Of a stretch of 64,000 nucleotides of DNA, positions 36,683-47,897 are shown one piece after another (positions within the stretch are counted from its first letter, which is position 1; every line of letters begins with the position of its first letter). The translations under genes and the position numbers were made by a program. Source of the DNA: AC-32 sp963772975 (GTDB lineage Bacteria > Actinomycetota > Thermoleophilia > Gaiellales > Gaiellaceae); assembly GCA_963772975.1 (NCBI GenBank), contig CAVYZH010000002.1:62001-126000 (forward strand), given 5' to 3'. Below the pieces are notes generated by a model, which ran no database searches, was not told the DNA's origin, and saw only the letters and a list, made by a program, of their open reading frames with translations.

Positions 36683-37642
36683 CTACCGGCTGCGCTGCGT
36701 GCCCGTCTCCTCAGCATGCAGCTTGTAGGCCTCGACGATCCGCTGGACGAGCTTGTGGCGGACGACGTCCTCGTGGCCGAAGCGGATGAAGGCGATGCCC
36801 TCGATCGAGCCGAGGATGTCCTGCACCTGGATCAGGCCGGACGCCTGCTCGCGAGGAAGGTCGATCTGCGTGACGTCGCCGGTGACGACGACCTTCGAGC
36901 CGAAGCCGAGCCGGGTCAGGAACATCTGCATCTGCTCGGGGCTCGTGTTCTGGGCCTCGTCGAGGATGATGAACGAGTCGTTCAGGGTGCGGCCGCGCAT
37001 GAACGCGAGTGGCGCGACCTCGATCGTGCCCTTCTCCATGTAGGCGGCGAGGCGGTCGGGATCGAGCATGTCGTAGAGGGCGTCGTAGAGCGGCCGCAGG
37101 TACGGATCGACCTTGGCGAGCATGTCCCCGGGGAGGAAGCCGAGCCGCTCGCCGGCCTCGACCGCGGGTCGCGTGAGGATGATCCGGCCGACCTCGCGGT
37201 CGGACAGGGCGGCGACGGCCAGAGCCATCGCCAGATACGTCTTGCCGGTGCCCGCGGGGCCGATCGCGAAGGTAACCGTGTGCCGGCGGATCGCGTCGAC
37301 GTAGTGCTTCTGGTTGACCGTCTTCGGCGAGATCTTCTTGCCGCGGTGGCGCCAGACCACATCCTCGAACACGTCGCGCAGGTCCTCGGCCTGGTCGAGC
37401 GCGGCGAGCACGGCGTCGACCGTGCCCGGCCCGATCTCGTGGCCGCCCTCGACCAGCTCGGCGAGCTCGTCGACGACCGCGCGGGCCTGGACGACGTTCG
37501 GGTCGTCGCCTTCGATCGTCAGCCGGTTGCCCCGCAGCTGCAGGGTGATCCGCAGCCGCTCGCGGAGCGCGTCGAGCACCCCGTCGCCGACGGTTGCGAG
37601 CTCGGCGGCTACGTCGTTCGAGACAGAGAGAACTTCCTGCAC
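36683..37642 (-). CDS. PhoH-like ATPase (YbeZ)
   Basis: A 319-residue PhoH/YbeZ protein, an ATP-binding partner of YbeY in rRNA processing. Walker A is GPAGTGKTYLAM near residue 128, Walker B FIILDEAQNTSPEQM, and sensor-like KVVVTGDVTQIDLP follows. An N-terminal KH-like domain (about residues 10-70) precedes it. The start is GTG. It opens the phoH-ybeY-dgkA-cdd-era transcription unit; the 151-base gap upstream (37643-37793) holds its promoter, with no feature I can name. Confidence 0.93.
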   Translation of the reverse strand: MQEVLSVSNDVAAELATVGDGVLDALRERLRITLQLRGNRLTIEGDDPNVVQARAVVDELAELVEGGHEIGPGTVDAVLAALDQAEDLRDVFEDVVWRHRGKKISPKTVNQKHYVDAIRRHTVTFAIGPAGTGKTYLAMALAVAALSDREVGRIILTRPAVEAGERLGFLPGDMLAKVDPYLRPLYDALYDMLDPDRLAAYMEKGTIEVAPLAFMRGRTLNDSFIILDEAQNTSPEQMQMFLTRLGFGSKVVVTGDVTQIDLPREQASGLIQVQDILGSIEGIAFIRFGHEDVVRHKLVQRIVEAYKLHAEETGTQRSR

Positions 37643-37793
37643 AGCGCGCTCAGTGTAGGCGCTGGACAGGCTCGCACCGCCGTGCGCGGCCGCGACGGTT
37701 TCGGCACGAAATCGGCGCAGACACGCGGGCTCTTGCTCGATAGGCTCGCAGTGGGGAGGAGGCCGGGCGCGCCTTGTTACGGGGAGGCCCGGG

Positions 37794-38237
37794 TCAGGCG
37801 AGCTTCTCGCGTACGAGCTGGCTGACGGCCGAGCCGTCGGCGCGGCCCGCGACCTGCGGCATCACGTCGGCCATCACGCGCCCGATGTCGCGCATGCTCG
37901 TTGCGCCGACCTCGGCGATTGCGTCATCGACGATCTCCTCGAGCTCGTCCTCCGAGAGCGGCTCGGGCATGAACTCCTCGAGCACGGCCAGCTCGCGCTC
38001 CTCGCCGTCCGCCTGCTCCTCGCGCCCGCCCTCGCGGAACGCCTCCGCGGCCTCCGTGCGCTTCTTGCGCTCTCGCTGCAACACCTGGAGCTCCTCGTCG
38101 TCGTGCAACGGCCGCTGCAGGTCCTTCTCTGCCAATCGCAGACTGGAGAGGATCAGCCGCAGCGTGTCGCGCCGCTCGGCATCGCGGGCGGTCATCGCCT
38201 GCTTGAGCTCGTCCTCCAGGCGCCGGATCAGGCTCAT
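37794..38237 (-). CDS. GatB/YqeY domain protein
   Basis: A 147-residue YqeY-like protein, related to the tail domain of GatB that contacts tRNA in transamidation. MSLIRRLEDELKQAMTARD, RDTLRLILSSLRLAEKDL and a C-terminal helical bundle ending SAVSQLVREKLA are typical. Function is unproven; a tRNA-linked role is inferred from GatB. Its start overlaps the stop of the HIT gene (ATGA), so it is coupled to it. Confidence 0.92.
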   Translation of the reverse strand: MSLIRRLEDELKQAMTARDAERRDTLRLILSSLRLAEKDLQRPLHDDEELQVLQRERKKRTEAAEAFREGGREEQADGEERELAVLEEFMPEPLSEDELEEIVDDAIAEVGATSMRDIGRVMADVMPQVAGRADGSAVSQLVREKLA

Positions 38238-38596
38238 GCGGGCAGCTCCTGCACACGCCCGGCGAGCACGTGCCAGTGCAGATGGAAGACCGTCTGGCCT
38301 GCGCCCTCCCCTACGTTCACGACGACACGATAATCCTCGAGCCCGGCTTCCTTCGCGGTCTCGGCAATGAAATCGAGCATCCGCTTGGCTTCGTCGGCCG
38401 GGAACTCGGAGATCTCGCGGAAGGACGAGACGTGCCGCTCGGGGAGGACGAGCAGGTGCGTGTCCGCTTTCGGCGCGAGGTCGCGGATGGCGACGAAGCC
38501 GTCGGCGGCGCGCACATGGTCGCCCTCGCGGACGAGCGTGCAGAAGAGGCAGTCCTCAGGCAGCGCGAATCCCCTCCTCGGTGACCGCCTCGCCAC
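38234..38596 (-). CDS. HIT family hydrolase (HinT-like)
   Basis: A histidine-triad nucleotide hydrolase, 110-121 residues depending on start. The active site HLHWHVLAG and the upstream CLFC pair, ADTHLLVLPERHVSSF and VVVNVGEGAGQTVFH match the Hint branch, which cleaves AMP-phosphoramidates. The GTG at 38596 inside mtaB gives 16 extra residues before LPEDCLFC; the only in-frame start nearer the conserved region is a CTG at 38563. It overlaps mtaB and yqeY, so all are in one operon. Confidence 0.9.
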   Translation of the reverse strand: MARRSPRRGFALPEDCLFCTLVREGDHVRAADGFVAIRDLAPKADTHLLVLPERHVSSFREISEFPADEAKRMLDFIAETAKEAGLEDYRVVVNVGEGAGQTVFHLHWHVLAGRVQELPA

Positions 38597-39746
38597 GGAC
38601 GCGCACCAGCTCGCCGACCGGTGCATCAACGAGCCACGGCGAGTAGTCGTCGCCGTAGCCGCGGCCGGGCCGGTCGACGAGGACGACGTCCTCATGGCCG
38701 AGCTTCTCGCGCCAGCGGGCGAGGCTCGCGGCGCGCGAGGCCTCCCGCAGGCGGGCGCTGCGGTCGCGCTTGACTTCGCGCGGGACGGTGTCCGCCGCGG
38801 CAGTTGCGGTGCCAGGGCGTGGTGAATACGGGAAGACGTGGATGCTCGAGACGCCGGCCGCCTCGACCACCTCGAGCGTGCGGCGAAAGGCGCGCTCGTC
38901 CTCGGCGGGGAAGCCGACGATCACATCGGTCGTCAGGTTAAAGTCCCCGAGCGGCTCGAGCCGCCGCAGGTACGTGGCGGCGTCGTAGCGGCGGCCCATG
39001 GCCCGGAGCACGCCGTCGTCGCCGGACTGGAGTGGCACGTGCAAGTGGCGTGCGACCGTCGGCGTCTCGCGCAGGGCGGCGGCGAGCTCGCCACCGACGT
39101 GGTTGATCTCGATCGAGGAGAGACGCAGACGGGCGAGCCCCGGCATCGAACCGGCCTCGCGCACCAACCGAGGCAGCCCGTAGCCCGCGTCGCGGTCGCG
39201 GTAGCAGCCGAGGTTGATCCCGGTCAGGACGACCTCGCGATGGCCCTGCTCGACGCGCCGCTCGATCTCGCGAAGCACCGCCTCCGCCCGGCGGCTGCGC
39301 GAGGCGCCGCGTACCTGCGGGATCACGCAGAAGTCGCACGAGAAGCTGCAGCCGTCCTGCACCTTCACGAAGGCGCGAATGCGGTCGAGCCGCGCGTCGG
39401 CGCGGACGCAGCCGATCGCGCCGATATCGCGCGCGACAGCCTCCGGCGTCTCCTCGCTGCGGCGGCCGACGACCACGACGTTCTCCGGCAGCCCGGCGAA
39501 GCCGTCGGCGTCGAGGCTCGCGCCGCAGCCGGTGACGTAGACGCGCCCGTGCGCGCGCGCCGCTCGAGCGGCTGCGTGACGTGACTTGCGCACCGCCTCG
39601 TGCGTGACGCAGCAGGTGTTGACGATCGCAACCTCGGCGCCGTCGCCGCGCTCCGAATGTCCGTCCGCAAGCAGGCGCTCGCGGATCTCCTGCGCGTCGA
39701 CGTGCGAGACCTTGCAGCCGAGAAAGCGGACCGAGAAGGTCGCCAC
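38556..39746 (-). CDS. mtaB: tRNA (N6-threonylcarbamoyladenosine-37) methylthiotransferase MtaB
   Basis: A 396-residue radical-SAM methylthiotransferase. The N-terminal UPF0004 domain has its three cysteines in FLGCKVSH, NTCCVTHEAVRKS and VYVTGCGA; the radical-SAM cluster is CSFSCDFCVIPQVRG; a C-terminal TRAM-like domain ends the protein. The KVQDGC..CDFC spacing and SSIEINHV segment favour MtaB over MiaB. It would add a 2-methylthio group to t6A37 in tRNAs reading ANN codons. The start is a GTG, 12 bases after prmA ends. Confidence 0.9.
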   Translation of the reverse strand: MATFSVRFLGCKVSHVDAQEIRERLLADGHSERGDGAEVAIVNTCCVTHEAVRKSRHAAARAARAHGRVYVTGCGASLDADGFAGLPENVVVVGRRSEETPEAVARDIGAIGCVRADARLDRIRAFVKVQDGCSFSCDFCVIPQVRGASRSRRAEAVLREIERRVEQGHREVVLTGINLGCYRDRDAGYGLPRLVREAGSMPGLARLRLSSIEINHVGGELAAALRETPTVARHLHVPLQSGDDGVLRAMGRRYDAATYLRRLEPLGDFNLTTDVIVGFPAEDERAFRRTLEVVEAAGVSSIHVFPYSPRPGTATAAADTVPREVKRDRSARLREASRAASLARWREKLGHEDVVLVDRPGRGYGDDYSPWLVDAPVGELVRVRGEAVTEEGIRAA

Positions 39747-39757
39747 GGCGCGGGACT

Positions 39758-40522
39758 CTACTCCTCGCGCCGAAACAGGTCGGCCGCCCAGCCTCCTTCC
39801 GTGACGCGGCGCGCACGGCGGAAACCGGCCGGCGACGGCGCATCGCGCTCGAGGTAGCCGGAGGCGACGACCGTGCCGGCGTCGAGCCGCGGGATCACCA
39901 GCGCAACGCTCTCCGCCGAGATGTTGGCGACCGCCGCGTCCGCCGCGGGGAGCTGCTCGCTCAGCACGTCGACGAGCCGCACTTCGAGCTCGACGCCGTT
40001 CGCGTCGGCGTTCCGCTGCGTCGCTTCGAGCGCCGCCGGGTCGTGGTCGACGGCGAGCACCGGCCCGAACCCGAGGCGCGCCGCCGCGATCGCCAGCACG
40101 CCGGACCCGCAGCCGACATCGAGCAGGCTCCCGCGCTCGAGCCCGTCGAGCAGCTCCAGGCACAGGCGCGTGGTCGCGTGCCCGCCGGTGCCGAACGCGC
40201 GTCCGGGGTCGACCACGATCGCCTCGACCCCGTCCGGCTGCGTCTCCCACGGTGGCCCGATCCAGAGCCGGCCGACGCGCACCGGCCGGTGGAAGTCGCG
40301 CCAACGCTCCTCCCAGTCGGCAGGTACGTCGTCGGCCCGCACCTCGCCGAAGGCCGCCCAGAGCCGCTCCTCGCCTGCGTCGTCGGTGTACGCGACCAGT
40401 TCCAGACCGTCGGCGTGCTCGACCTCTTCGAAGCCCTGCGGGAAGAGCTCGAGCATCAGCGCCCGCGCCGGCTCGGCACGCTCGATCGGGATTGACGCGG
40501 AGACGCGGCGGAGCGTGCTCAG
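39758..40522 (-). CDS. prmA: Ribosomal protein L11 methyltransferase
   Basis: A PrmA-type SAM methyltransferase of about 250 residues. VDPGRAFGTGGHATTRLCLELL and LLDVGCGSGVLAIAAARLG are the diagnostic blocks, followed by AVDHDPAALEATQRNA and VANISAE. It would trimethylate ribosomal protein L11. No ATG, GTG or TTG lies at a sensible place: the frame runs back into dnaJ, and the codon at the boundary is CTG overlapping the dnaJ stop (CTGA). Either CTG is used or an upstream start inside dnaJ adds residues. Confidence 0.88.
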   Translation of the reverse strand: MSTLRRVSASIPIERAEPARALMLELFPQGFEEVEHADGLELVAYTDDAGEERLWAAFGEVRADDVPADWEERWRDFHRPVRVGRLWIGPPWETQPDGVEAIVVDPGRAFGTGGHATTRLCLELLDGLERGSLLDVGCGSGVLAIAAARLGFGPVLAVDHDPAALEATQRNADANGVELEVRLVDVLSEQLPAADAAVANISAESVALVIPRLDAGTVVASGYLERDAPSPAGFRRARRVTEGGWAADLFRREE

Positions 40523-41637
40523 CGGAAGGCGCTCTTCAACTTCTGGAAGAACCCCTGATCCGCCTCGTAGGTCTCGTCGGAGGCGCTGCGCTCGAACTCC
40601 TCGAGCAGGTGCTGCTGCTCCTCGGTCAACCGCCGCGGCACCTGGACGTTCACGAGCACGCGCTGATCGCCGCGGCCGAAGCCCTGCAGCACCGGCATCC
40701 CCTTTCCGCGAAGCACGTGCAGCTTCCCCGGCTGCGTGCCGGGCTCGAGCTCCAACTCGAGCTCGCCGTCGAGCGTCGGCACGTGAGCGGTGGTGCCGAG
40801 CGCCGCCTCGGTCATCGTCAGGTCGACCGTGCAGAAGAGGTCGTTGCCGTCGCGCACGAGCCGCGGGTGCGGCTTGACCCGAACCTGCACGTACACGTCC
40901 CCAGCACGCGCGCCGAGCGTCCCCGCATGGCCCTCGCCGGAGATGCGGATCTGCTGACCGTCGTGGATCCCGGGCGGCACCTCGACGTCGAGCGTCCGCT
41001 CCTCGACGGTGCGACCGGAGCCGTCGCACTCCAGGCAGGGGTGCTCGACCACCCGGCCGGCGCCATTGCACGCCGGGCAGGTCTGCGAGCGCACGAACTC
41101 GCCGAGCATCGTGCGCGTGACCTGCTGTAGGCGGCCGCGGCCGTCACAGGTGGCGCAGACGACCGGCTCGGTCCCTGGCTTCGCGCCGCTGCCGCCGCAG
41201 GTTGCGCACGGGACGGTGACGGGAAACGGCACCTGCCGCGTGGTGCCCGTGGCCGCCTCCGCGAGCTCGATCTCGATCTCCGCGCCGACATCGGCACCGC
41301 GGGCACTGCGCGCACGGCCGCCCGTTCCGAACAGGTCGTCGCCAAAGAAGGCGCCGAACAGGTCCGCAAGGCTGCCCAGGTCGACAGTCGTCGGCGTGAA
41401 GCCGCCGCCGCTCAGGCCGTCGTGGCCGTAGCGGTCGTAGAGCTCACGCGTCTCACGTTTCGAGAGCACCTCGTACGCCTCGACCAGCTCGCGGAAGCGC
41501 TCCTCCGCGTCCGGCGCTTCGGAGACGTCGGGGTGCAGCGTGCGGGCGTGCCGCCGGAACGCCTTCTTGATCTCGCCCTCGTCCGCGGACCTCGCGACGC
41601 CGAGCAGTTCGTAGTAATCGCGTCGGCTCGTCGCCAT
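40519..41637 (-). CDS. dnaJ: Chaperone protein DnaJ
   Basis: A 372-residue type I DnaJ. The J domain has HPDVSEA with the HPD motif near residue 36; a G/F-rich region (DGLSGGGF...LFGAFFGDDLFG) follows. The zinc domain carries four CxxCxGxG repeats (CATCGGSG, CATCDGRG, CPACNGAG, CLECDGSG), then the client-binding beta domains. It sits directly after hrcA with a 9-base gap, forming a heat-shock unit without dnaK or grpE, which must be elsewhere. Confidence 0.96.
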   Translation of the reverse strand: MATSRRDYYELLGVARSADEGEIKKAFRRHARTLHPDVSEAPDAEERFRELVEAYEVLSKRETRELYDRYGHDGLSGGGFTPTTVDLGSLADLFGAFFGDDLFGTGGRARSARGADVGAEIEIELAEAATGTTRQVPFPVTVPCATCGGSGAKPGTEPVVCATCDGRGRLQQVTRTMLGEFVRSQTCPACNGAGRVVEHPCLECDGSGRTVEERTLDVEVPPGIHDGQQIRISGEGHAGTLGARAGDVYVQVRVKPHPRLVRDGNDLFCTVDLTMTEAALGTTAHVPTLDGELELELEPGTQPGKLHVLRGKGMPVLQGFGRGDQRVLVNVQVPRRLTEEQQHLLEEFERSASDETYEADQGFFQKLKSAFR

Positions 41638-41646
41638 CCGCTGAGC

Positions 41647-42693
41647 CTAGTTGTCCTCGTAGACGTCTTCGACGAAGCGCGAGAGCTCGGCCGCCGCCGC
41701 GCGCACCGATCGGATCGCCTTGTCGTAATCCATCCGCACCGGGCCCAGCAACGTGACCGCCCCGAGCGCGCGGTTGGTCAGGCCGTACGAGGCACCGACG
41801 AGCGAGAGCTCGCGCATCGCCGGATGGTCGAGCTCCGGGCCGACCCGGACGAACGGCCTCCGCGGATCGAGCGCCTGGCTGAGCACGCCGAGCAGTGCCG
41901 CTCGCTTCTCGAGCACCTCGAGCAGACGCTGATAGCTCTCGAGCTCACGGCCGTGGAGGTCCTCGAGCAGACCCGCGGTGCCGCCGACGTACAGGCTCTG
42001 CTCCTCGGCGGCGAGCGCCTCCTCGAACAGCGGCCGCAACGCGGCGACGAAGGCCGACTCGCGCGCACCGAGCGCGGGCTCGTCGAGGCGGCGGCGCAAC
42101 CGGCTGCTGCCGAGCTCGAGGCCGGCGACGCGGTCGTTCAGGTACTGCGTCGCCCAGTTGACGAGGCCGGGGTCGACGGGCTCGCCGAAGCGGAAGACCC
42201 GCTTCGTGACGCTGCCGGTCGAGGTGATCACGACCACCATCACGACCTGCGGCTGGAGCAGCAGCACCTCGACGTGGCGCACTGTCGCCGTCCCGAGCGG
42301 CGGAGCCGAGACGAGTGCCAGCAGACGCGTCAGCTCGGAGAGCATCTCGGTGGTCGCCTGCAGCGCGGAGTCGACCTCGTTGCGCGCGGCGGTCAGGTCG
42401 AGCGGGAACGCGCCCGGCTGCGGGTCGAGCCGCTCGAGCAGCCGGTCGGCGTAGTAGCGGTAGCCGCGCTCGGTCGGCACGCGACCGGACGAGGTGTGCG
42501 GGTGCGTCAGCAGGCCGAGCCGCTCGAGCTCGGCCAACTCGCTGCGCACCGTCGACGCAGAGGCGTCGAGCCCGACGCGCTCGAGCAGCGTGCGCGAACC
42601 GACCGGCTGCCGGGTGGCGACGTACTCCTCGACCACGCCGCGCAGGATCGTCCCCTGGCGAGTGGTGAGCTCGATCTCAATGGTCTCGTGCAT
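41647..42693 (-). CDS. hrcA: Heat-inducible transcription repressor HrcA
   Basis: A 348-residue HrcA, which represses chaperone operons by binding CIRCE elements. The winged-helix N-terminus reads TTRQGTILRGVVEEYVATRQPVGS, in two overlapping conserved parts, followed by the ASASTVRSELAELERLGLL recognition region and HTSSGRVPTERGYRYY. The rest is the GAF-like dimer domain. No CIRCE (TTAGCACTC-N9-GAGTGCTAA) is seen in the 11-base gap to hemW, so control would act on a promoter further upstream or on other operons. Confidence 0.95.
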   Translation of the reverse strand: MHETIEIELTTRQGTILRGVVEEYVATRQPVGSRTLLERVGLDASASTVRSELAELERLGLLTHPHTSSGRVPTERGYRYYADRLLERLDPQPGAFPLDLTAARNEVDSALQATTEMLSELTRLLALVSAPPLGTATVRHVEVLLLQPQVVMVVVITSTGSVTKRVFRFGEPVDPGLVNWATQYLNDRVAGLELGSSRLRRRLDEPALGARESAFVAALRPLFEEALAAEEQSLYVGGTAGLLEDLHGRELESYQRLLEVLEKRAALLGVLSQALDPRRPFVRVGPELDHPAMRELSLVGASYGLTNRALGAVTLLGPVRMDYDKAIRSVRAAAAELSRFVEDVYEDN

Positions 42694-42704
42694 TTGCAGG
42701 GATT

Positions 42705-43798
42705 TTACGCGAGCAGCTCCGCCGTAACGCCGCCGCCGAGGAAGCGGCCGCGTTCGGTCAGGGTCAACCCGCTGCCTTCGCGAGCGACGAGCCCAAGCCG
42801 CTCCAGCCGCTCGACGGCGGCCGAGTCCACGGCGTCCCCAAGGCCTGCGAGCGAGAGCGGCTCGTCCAGCCGCAGGCCGAGCAGGACGCGCTCGGAGTCG
42901 CGCACCGGTGGCGGCAACTCCTCGAGCTCGCGCTCCGGCCGCTCGCCCGCCTGCAGCGAGGCCAAGTAGCGCCCGAGCCGCGGCGTCGTCCGCCAGCGCC
43001 GGCCCGCGATCGTGGAGACGGCACCGATCCCGAGGCCGAGGTAATCCCGCCCGCGCCAGTAGGCGAGGTTGTGCCGCGAGCGCAGGTCCCGTTCGCTCGC
43101 ACGGCAGAAGTTGGCCGTCTCGTACCAGCGGTAGCCGGCCCCGGTCAGCCGGGCGACGACTCGTTCGAAGTACGTCTCCATCGCGTCGGCCTGGCGTCCG
43201 AGCTCCTCGCCGTACGCGTGCGTGAACCGCGTCCCGGGCTTGGCCTCGAGCTCGTAGGCGGAGACGTGCTCCGGCTCGAGCGCGAGCGCCTCGCTCAGGT
43301 CGGCATCCAAGTCGGCGGCGCTCTGCCCCGGGATCCCATAGATCAGGTCGAGCGAGAGGTTGTCGAAGCCGGCCTCGCGCAGGATCGAGAACGCTCGCCG
43401 CACGTCGTTGGGCCGCGCGCGCCGCTCGAGCACCTCGAGCAGTCGCGCCTGGAAGCTCTGCGCGCCGAGCGAGACCCGTGTCACGCCGCCCTCGCGCAGC
43501 AGCGCGGCGACCGCGGGCGTCACGGTCTCGGGATTCGCCTCGACGGTCACCTCCCTTGCCGGGGGCAGCGCGCGCAGGAGCCGCTCCAGCGACTGCGGCT
43601 CGGTCAGCGTCGGCGTCCCGCCGCCGAGGAAGACGCTCTCGAGCCGTGGCGCCAAGACGCCTCCCTCGAGCGCAAGCTCGGCGAGCAGCGCGTCGACATA
43701 CGCCCCGTGCCGGCCGTCCTGCCCGACGACGGTGACGAAATCGCAGTACCCGCAGCGCGAGGCGCAGAACGGCAGGTGCACGTACAGATGCCGAGCCC

Positions 43799-43802
<4 letters not shown>
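42705..43802 (-). CDS. hemW: Radical SAM heme chaperone HemW
   Basis: A 365-residue HemW (formerly annotated as oxygen-independent coproporphyrinogen oxidase-like). The radical-SAM cluster is CASRCGYC with HLPFC before it, followed by FLGGGTPTL and VSLGAQSFQ. HemW transfers heme to targets such as respiratory enzymes; it lacks the extra features of HemN. The placement between lepA and hrcA-dnaJ is a conserved order in Gram-positive genomes. The GTG start overlaps the lepA stop by 4 bases. Confidence 0.93.
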
Positions 43803-45586
<1,784 letters not shown>

Positions 45587-45588
45587 GG

Positions 45589-46095
45589 CTACTGAGCGTA
45601 GCGGCGCTCGAGCCGCATCAGGCGGTGCGGAAGGCCATCCTCCTCGACGTCGCGCACGTGGCGGAAGCCGGCCTTCTCGAACGCGCGCCAGGAGCGGCGG
45701 TTCGCCTCCTCGACGGTCGCGACGAGCGCAGTCGTCTCGGGGCGGGCGAAGACGATCGTGCGCGCGAACTCCCGCAGGATCTCGGGGCCGAGCCCGCGGC
45801 CCACCGCATCGGGCTCGCCGATGAGGAGGTCGACCCCGGCCGCCTCGGGCTCCGCACCGACGAGCTCGCCCCACTCGGGGTGGTCTCCAACGCGGTAGGT
45901 CTGGATCAGTCCGACCGCCCGATCTTGCTCCAGGACCACGTAGTGCTCGACCTCGCGCCGGCCTTCGAGCGCCTCACGGCGCTTCTCGAGGGCGATCTCG
46001 AGGGGGTCGCGCCACCACTCGGCGACGTGCTCTGCGCGCAACCATGCCTCGACCTGGGGCAGGTCGGATTCCTCGAGCGGCCGGAAGCCGATCAC
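45589..46095 (-). CDS. GNAT acetyltransferase, AAC(6')/RimJ-like
   Basis: A 168-residue single-domain GNAT. It opens VIGFRPLEESDLPQVEAWL, has DHPEWGELVGAEPEAAGVDLLIGEP and DAVGRGLGPEILREFARTIV (acetyl-CoA loop), and NRRSWRAFEKAGF near the end. This is the Acetyltransf_8 type seen in AAC(6')-Ib and siderophore lysine acetyltransferases. The aminoglycoside or other substrate cannot be told apart here. The GTG overlaps the murJ stop. Confidence 0.85.
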   Translation of the reverse strand: MIGFRPLEESDLPQVEAWLRAEHVAEWWRDPLEIALEKRREALEGRREVEHYVVLEQDRAVGLIQTYRVGDHPEWGELVGAEPEAAGVDLLIGEPDAVGRGLGPEILREFARTIVFARPETTALVATVEEANRRSWRAFEKAGFRHVRDVEEDGLPHRLMRLERRYAQ

Positions 46096-47666
46096 TCCCG
46101 TCGACGCCGAAGCGAGAGCAGTGCCTGCAGCTCGTGCACGCCGAGCGCCCGGCAGGCGAGGCCGTAGGCGGCGGTGGCAGCGAGCAGCGCCGTCCCGATC
46201 GACACGATCTGCCCGGCGAGACCGCGCCCGAGCTCCTCGTCGAGCCCGCGCCAGACGCCGTAGCCGACCGCTCCGGCGACCGCGGAGGCGGCGACGATGC
46301 GCACGAACGCGGAGGCGCTCTCGCGCAGCTCGATCGTCCCGAGCCGCCGGCGCAGCAGCACGAGCAGCGCAGCGGTGCCGGCGATGTTCACGAAGGTGGT
46401 CGAGAGCGGGATCCCCCAGGTGCCGAAGCGGTAGAAGACCGCGTCGAGCAGAGCGTTCAGGCCGAGATTGCCGAGGGCGACTGCCGTCGGGATCCAGGGC
46501 GACTGCAGGCTGAAGAAGGCCCGGTTGAGCAGCAGCATCGTCCCGTTGAAGGTCAGCCCGGCCGCGAACGCGGCGAGCGCGCCGGCGACCACCGGCGTCT
46601 GGCCCGGGTCGAAGGAGCCGCGCTGGTAAAGCAGGCGCACGATCGGCTCGGCGAGCACGGCCGAGAGCACGCTCGCGGGCACGAGCAGAAACGCGATCTG
46701 CCGCAGCCCGATCCCGACCATGTGCCGGAAGCCATCCACGTCGCCGCGGGCGGCGAGCCGCGAGAGCGAGGGGAAGAGTACGGTCGCCACGGCGACCGAG
46801 AACATCCCCTGCGGGAGCATGTAGATCCGGAAGGCCTTGTCGATCGCGGTCGGGGACAGCTCGGGGTCGATCAGCCGCGAGGCGAAGATCGAGTCGATGA
46901 CGAGGTTGAAGTTGATCAGCCCGAGGCCGATCGTCACCGGGACCATCAGCACGAAGACCCTGCGCACAGCCGGGTCGCGCCAATCGAGCACCATGTGTAG
47001 GCGCCCGTCGAGCTTGAGCAGCCACGGCACCGGGAGCAGCACCTGGATCACGGTGCCGATCACGATCGAGATCGCGTAGATGTAGAGCTTGGCGTCGATC
47101 GTGTCGGCGTGCGGGACGCCCAGCACGAGCCCGAGGATGATCGCCAGGTTCCAGAAGACGGGCGACAGCGCGGGAACGGTGAAGTGGTCGTAGCTGTTCA
47201 GGATTCCGACGATCACGCCGGAGACGCCGAGCAGCGCGACGATCGGGAAGAGCACTCGCGAGAGCCCGATCGCGAGCTGTTTATCGCCGCCCGGATCGCC
47301 GAAGGGCGCGATCACGAGCGGCGCGAACACGATCAAGAGCGCGACCAGCGCGCCGAGGCCGAGCAGCATCAGCCAGAAGAGCGTCGACGCGACCCGCCAG
47401 GCGCGCTTCTTCTCGCCCTTCTGCAGCAACTCGCTGAAGACGGGGACGAACGCGGAGGAGAGCGCAGCGTCGGCGACCAGCGAACGGACGAGGTTCGGCA
47501 CCTGGAAGGCGACCGTGAAGGCGTTGATCTTGCCGGCCGCGCCGAAGTAGTACGACGCCACGATCTCGCGGACGAGGCCGAGGATGCGCGAGAGGCCGGT
47601 GGCGAGCGCGAAGATCGCCGTCGACCACGCCAGCCGCCGGCCGCGGGCCGCGGGATGCTCGTCCAC
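46092..47666 (-). CDS. murJ: Lipid II flippase MurJ
   Basis: A 524-residue MurJ with about 14 hydrophobic helices. It contains FALATGLSRILGLVREIVASYYFG and FTVAFQVPNLVRSLVADAALSSAFVP in conserved N-terminal helices (quoted in family form), and the helix 7-8 region VDSIFASRL with IYMLPQGMFSVAVATVLFP. It exports lipid II for peptidoglycan synthesis. The GTG at 47666 is preferred over an upstream ATG at 47726 because a TATACT -10 lies exactly 6 bases before it, which would put the ATG upstream of the transcript start. Confidence 0.93.
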   Translation of the reverse strand: MDEHPAARGRRLAWSTAIFALATGLSRILGLVREIVASYYFGAAGKINAFTVAFQVPNLVRSLVADAALSSAFVPVFSELLQKGEKKRAWRVASTLFWLMLLGLGALVALLIVFAPLVIAPFGDPGGDKQLAIGLSRVLFPIVALLGVSGVIVGILNSYDHFTVPALSPVFWNLAIILGLVLGVPHADTIDAKLYIYAISIVIGTVIQVLLPVPWLLKLDGRLHMVLDWRDPAVRRVFVLMVPVTIGLGLINFNLVIDSIFASRLIDPELSPTAIDKAFRIYMLPQGMFSVAVATVLFPSLSRLAARGDVDGFRHMVGIGLRQIAFLLVPASVLSAVLAEPIVRLLYQRGSFDPGQTPVVAGALAAFAAGLTFNGTMLLLNRAFFSLQSPWIPTAVALGNLGLNALLDAVFYRFGTWGIPLSTTFVNIAGTAALLVLLRRRLGTIELRESASAFVRIVAASAVAGAVGYGVWRGLDEELGRGLAGQIVSIGTALLAATAAYGLACRALGVHELQALLSLRRRRE

Positions 47667-47672
47667 GGGGCG

Positions 47673-47678
47673 AGTATA
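47673..47678 (-). promoter_or_regulatory. -10 element of a leaderless murJ promoter
   Basis: TATACT on the minus strand ends 6 bases before the murJ GTG. The same spacing (TAnnnT, six bases, GTG) is seen at the YyaL and cyclase starts at 62.4 and 63.86 kb, which supports a leaderless transcript starting at or next to the GTG. Confidence 0.6.
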
Positions 47679-47897
47679 GGAACGCGCTCTGCCGTCGCCG
47701 GGCTCCCATATGTCCCGTTCGGACATGTCTGTTCGGGCCGGTTGTCCGGGGCTCGCAGAGGCCGGAGGCCACCATCCTCCTCCCCGCTGCGAGCGTATCC
47801 CGGGCGGACGCACGTATCTGTGACCGGGCGTGCCGAAAGCGTGAATTCGAGCCTGCTGCTACCATCGCCCGGCCCGCGCTGCGGGCATTTTCACGCC

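Noticed and set aside
41638..42704. CIRCE element before hrcA or dnaJ
   Set aside because: The gaps are 9 and 11 bases and contain no TTAGCACTC-type repeat.
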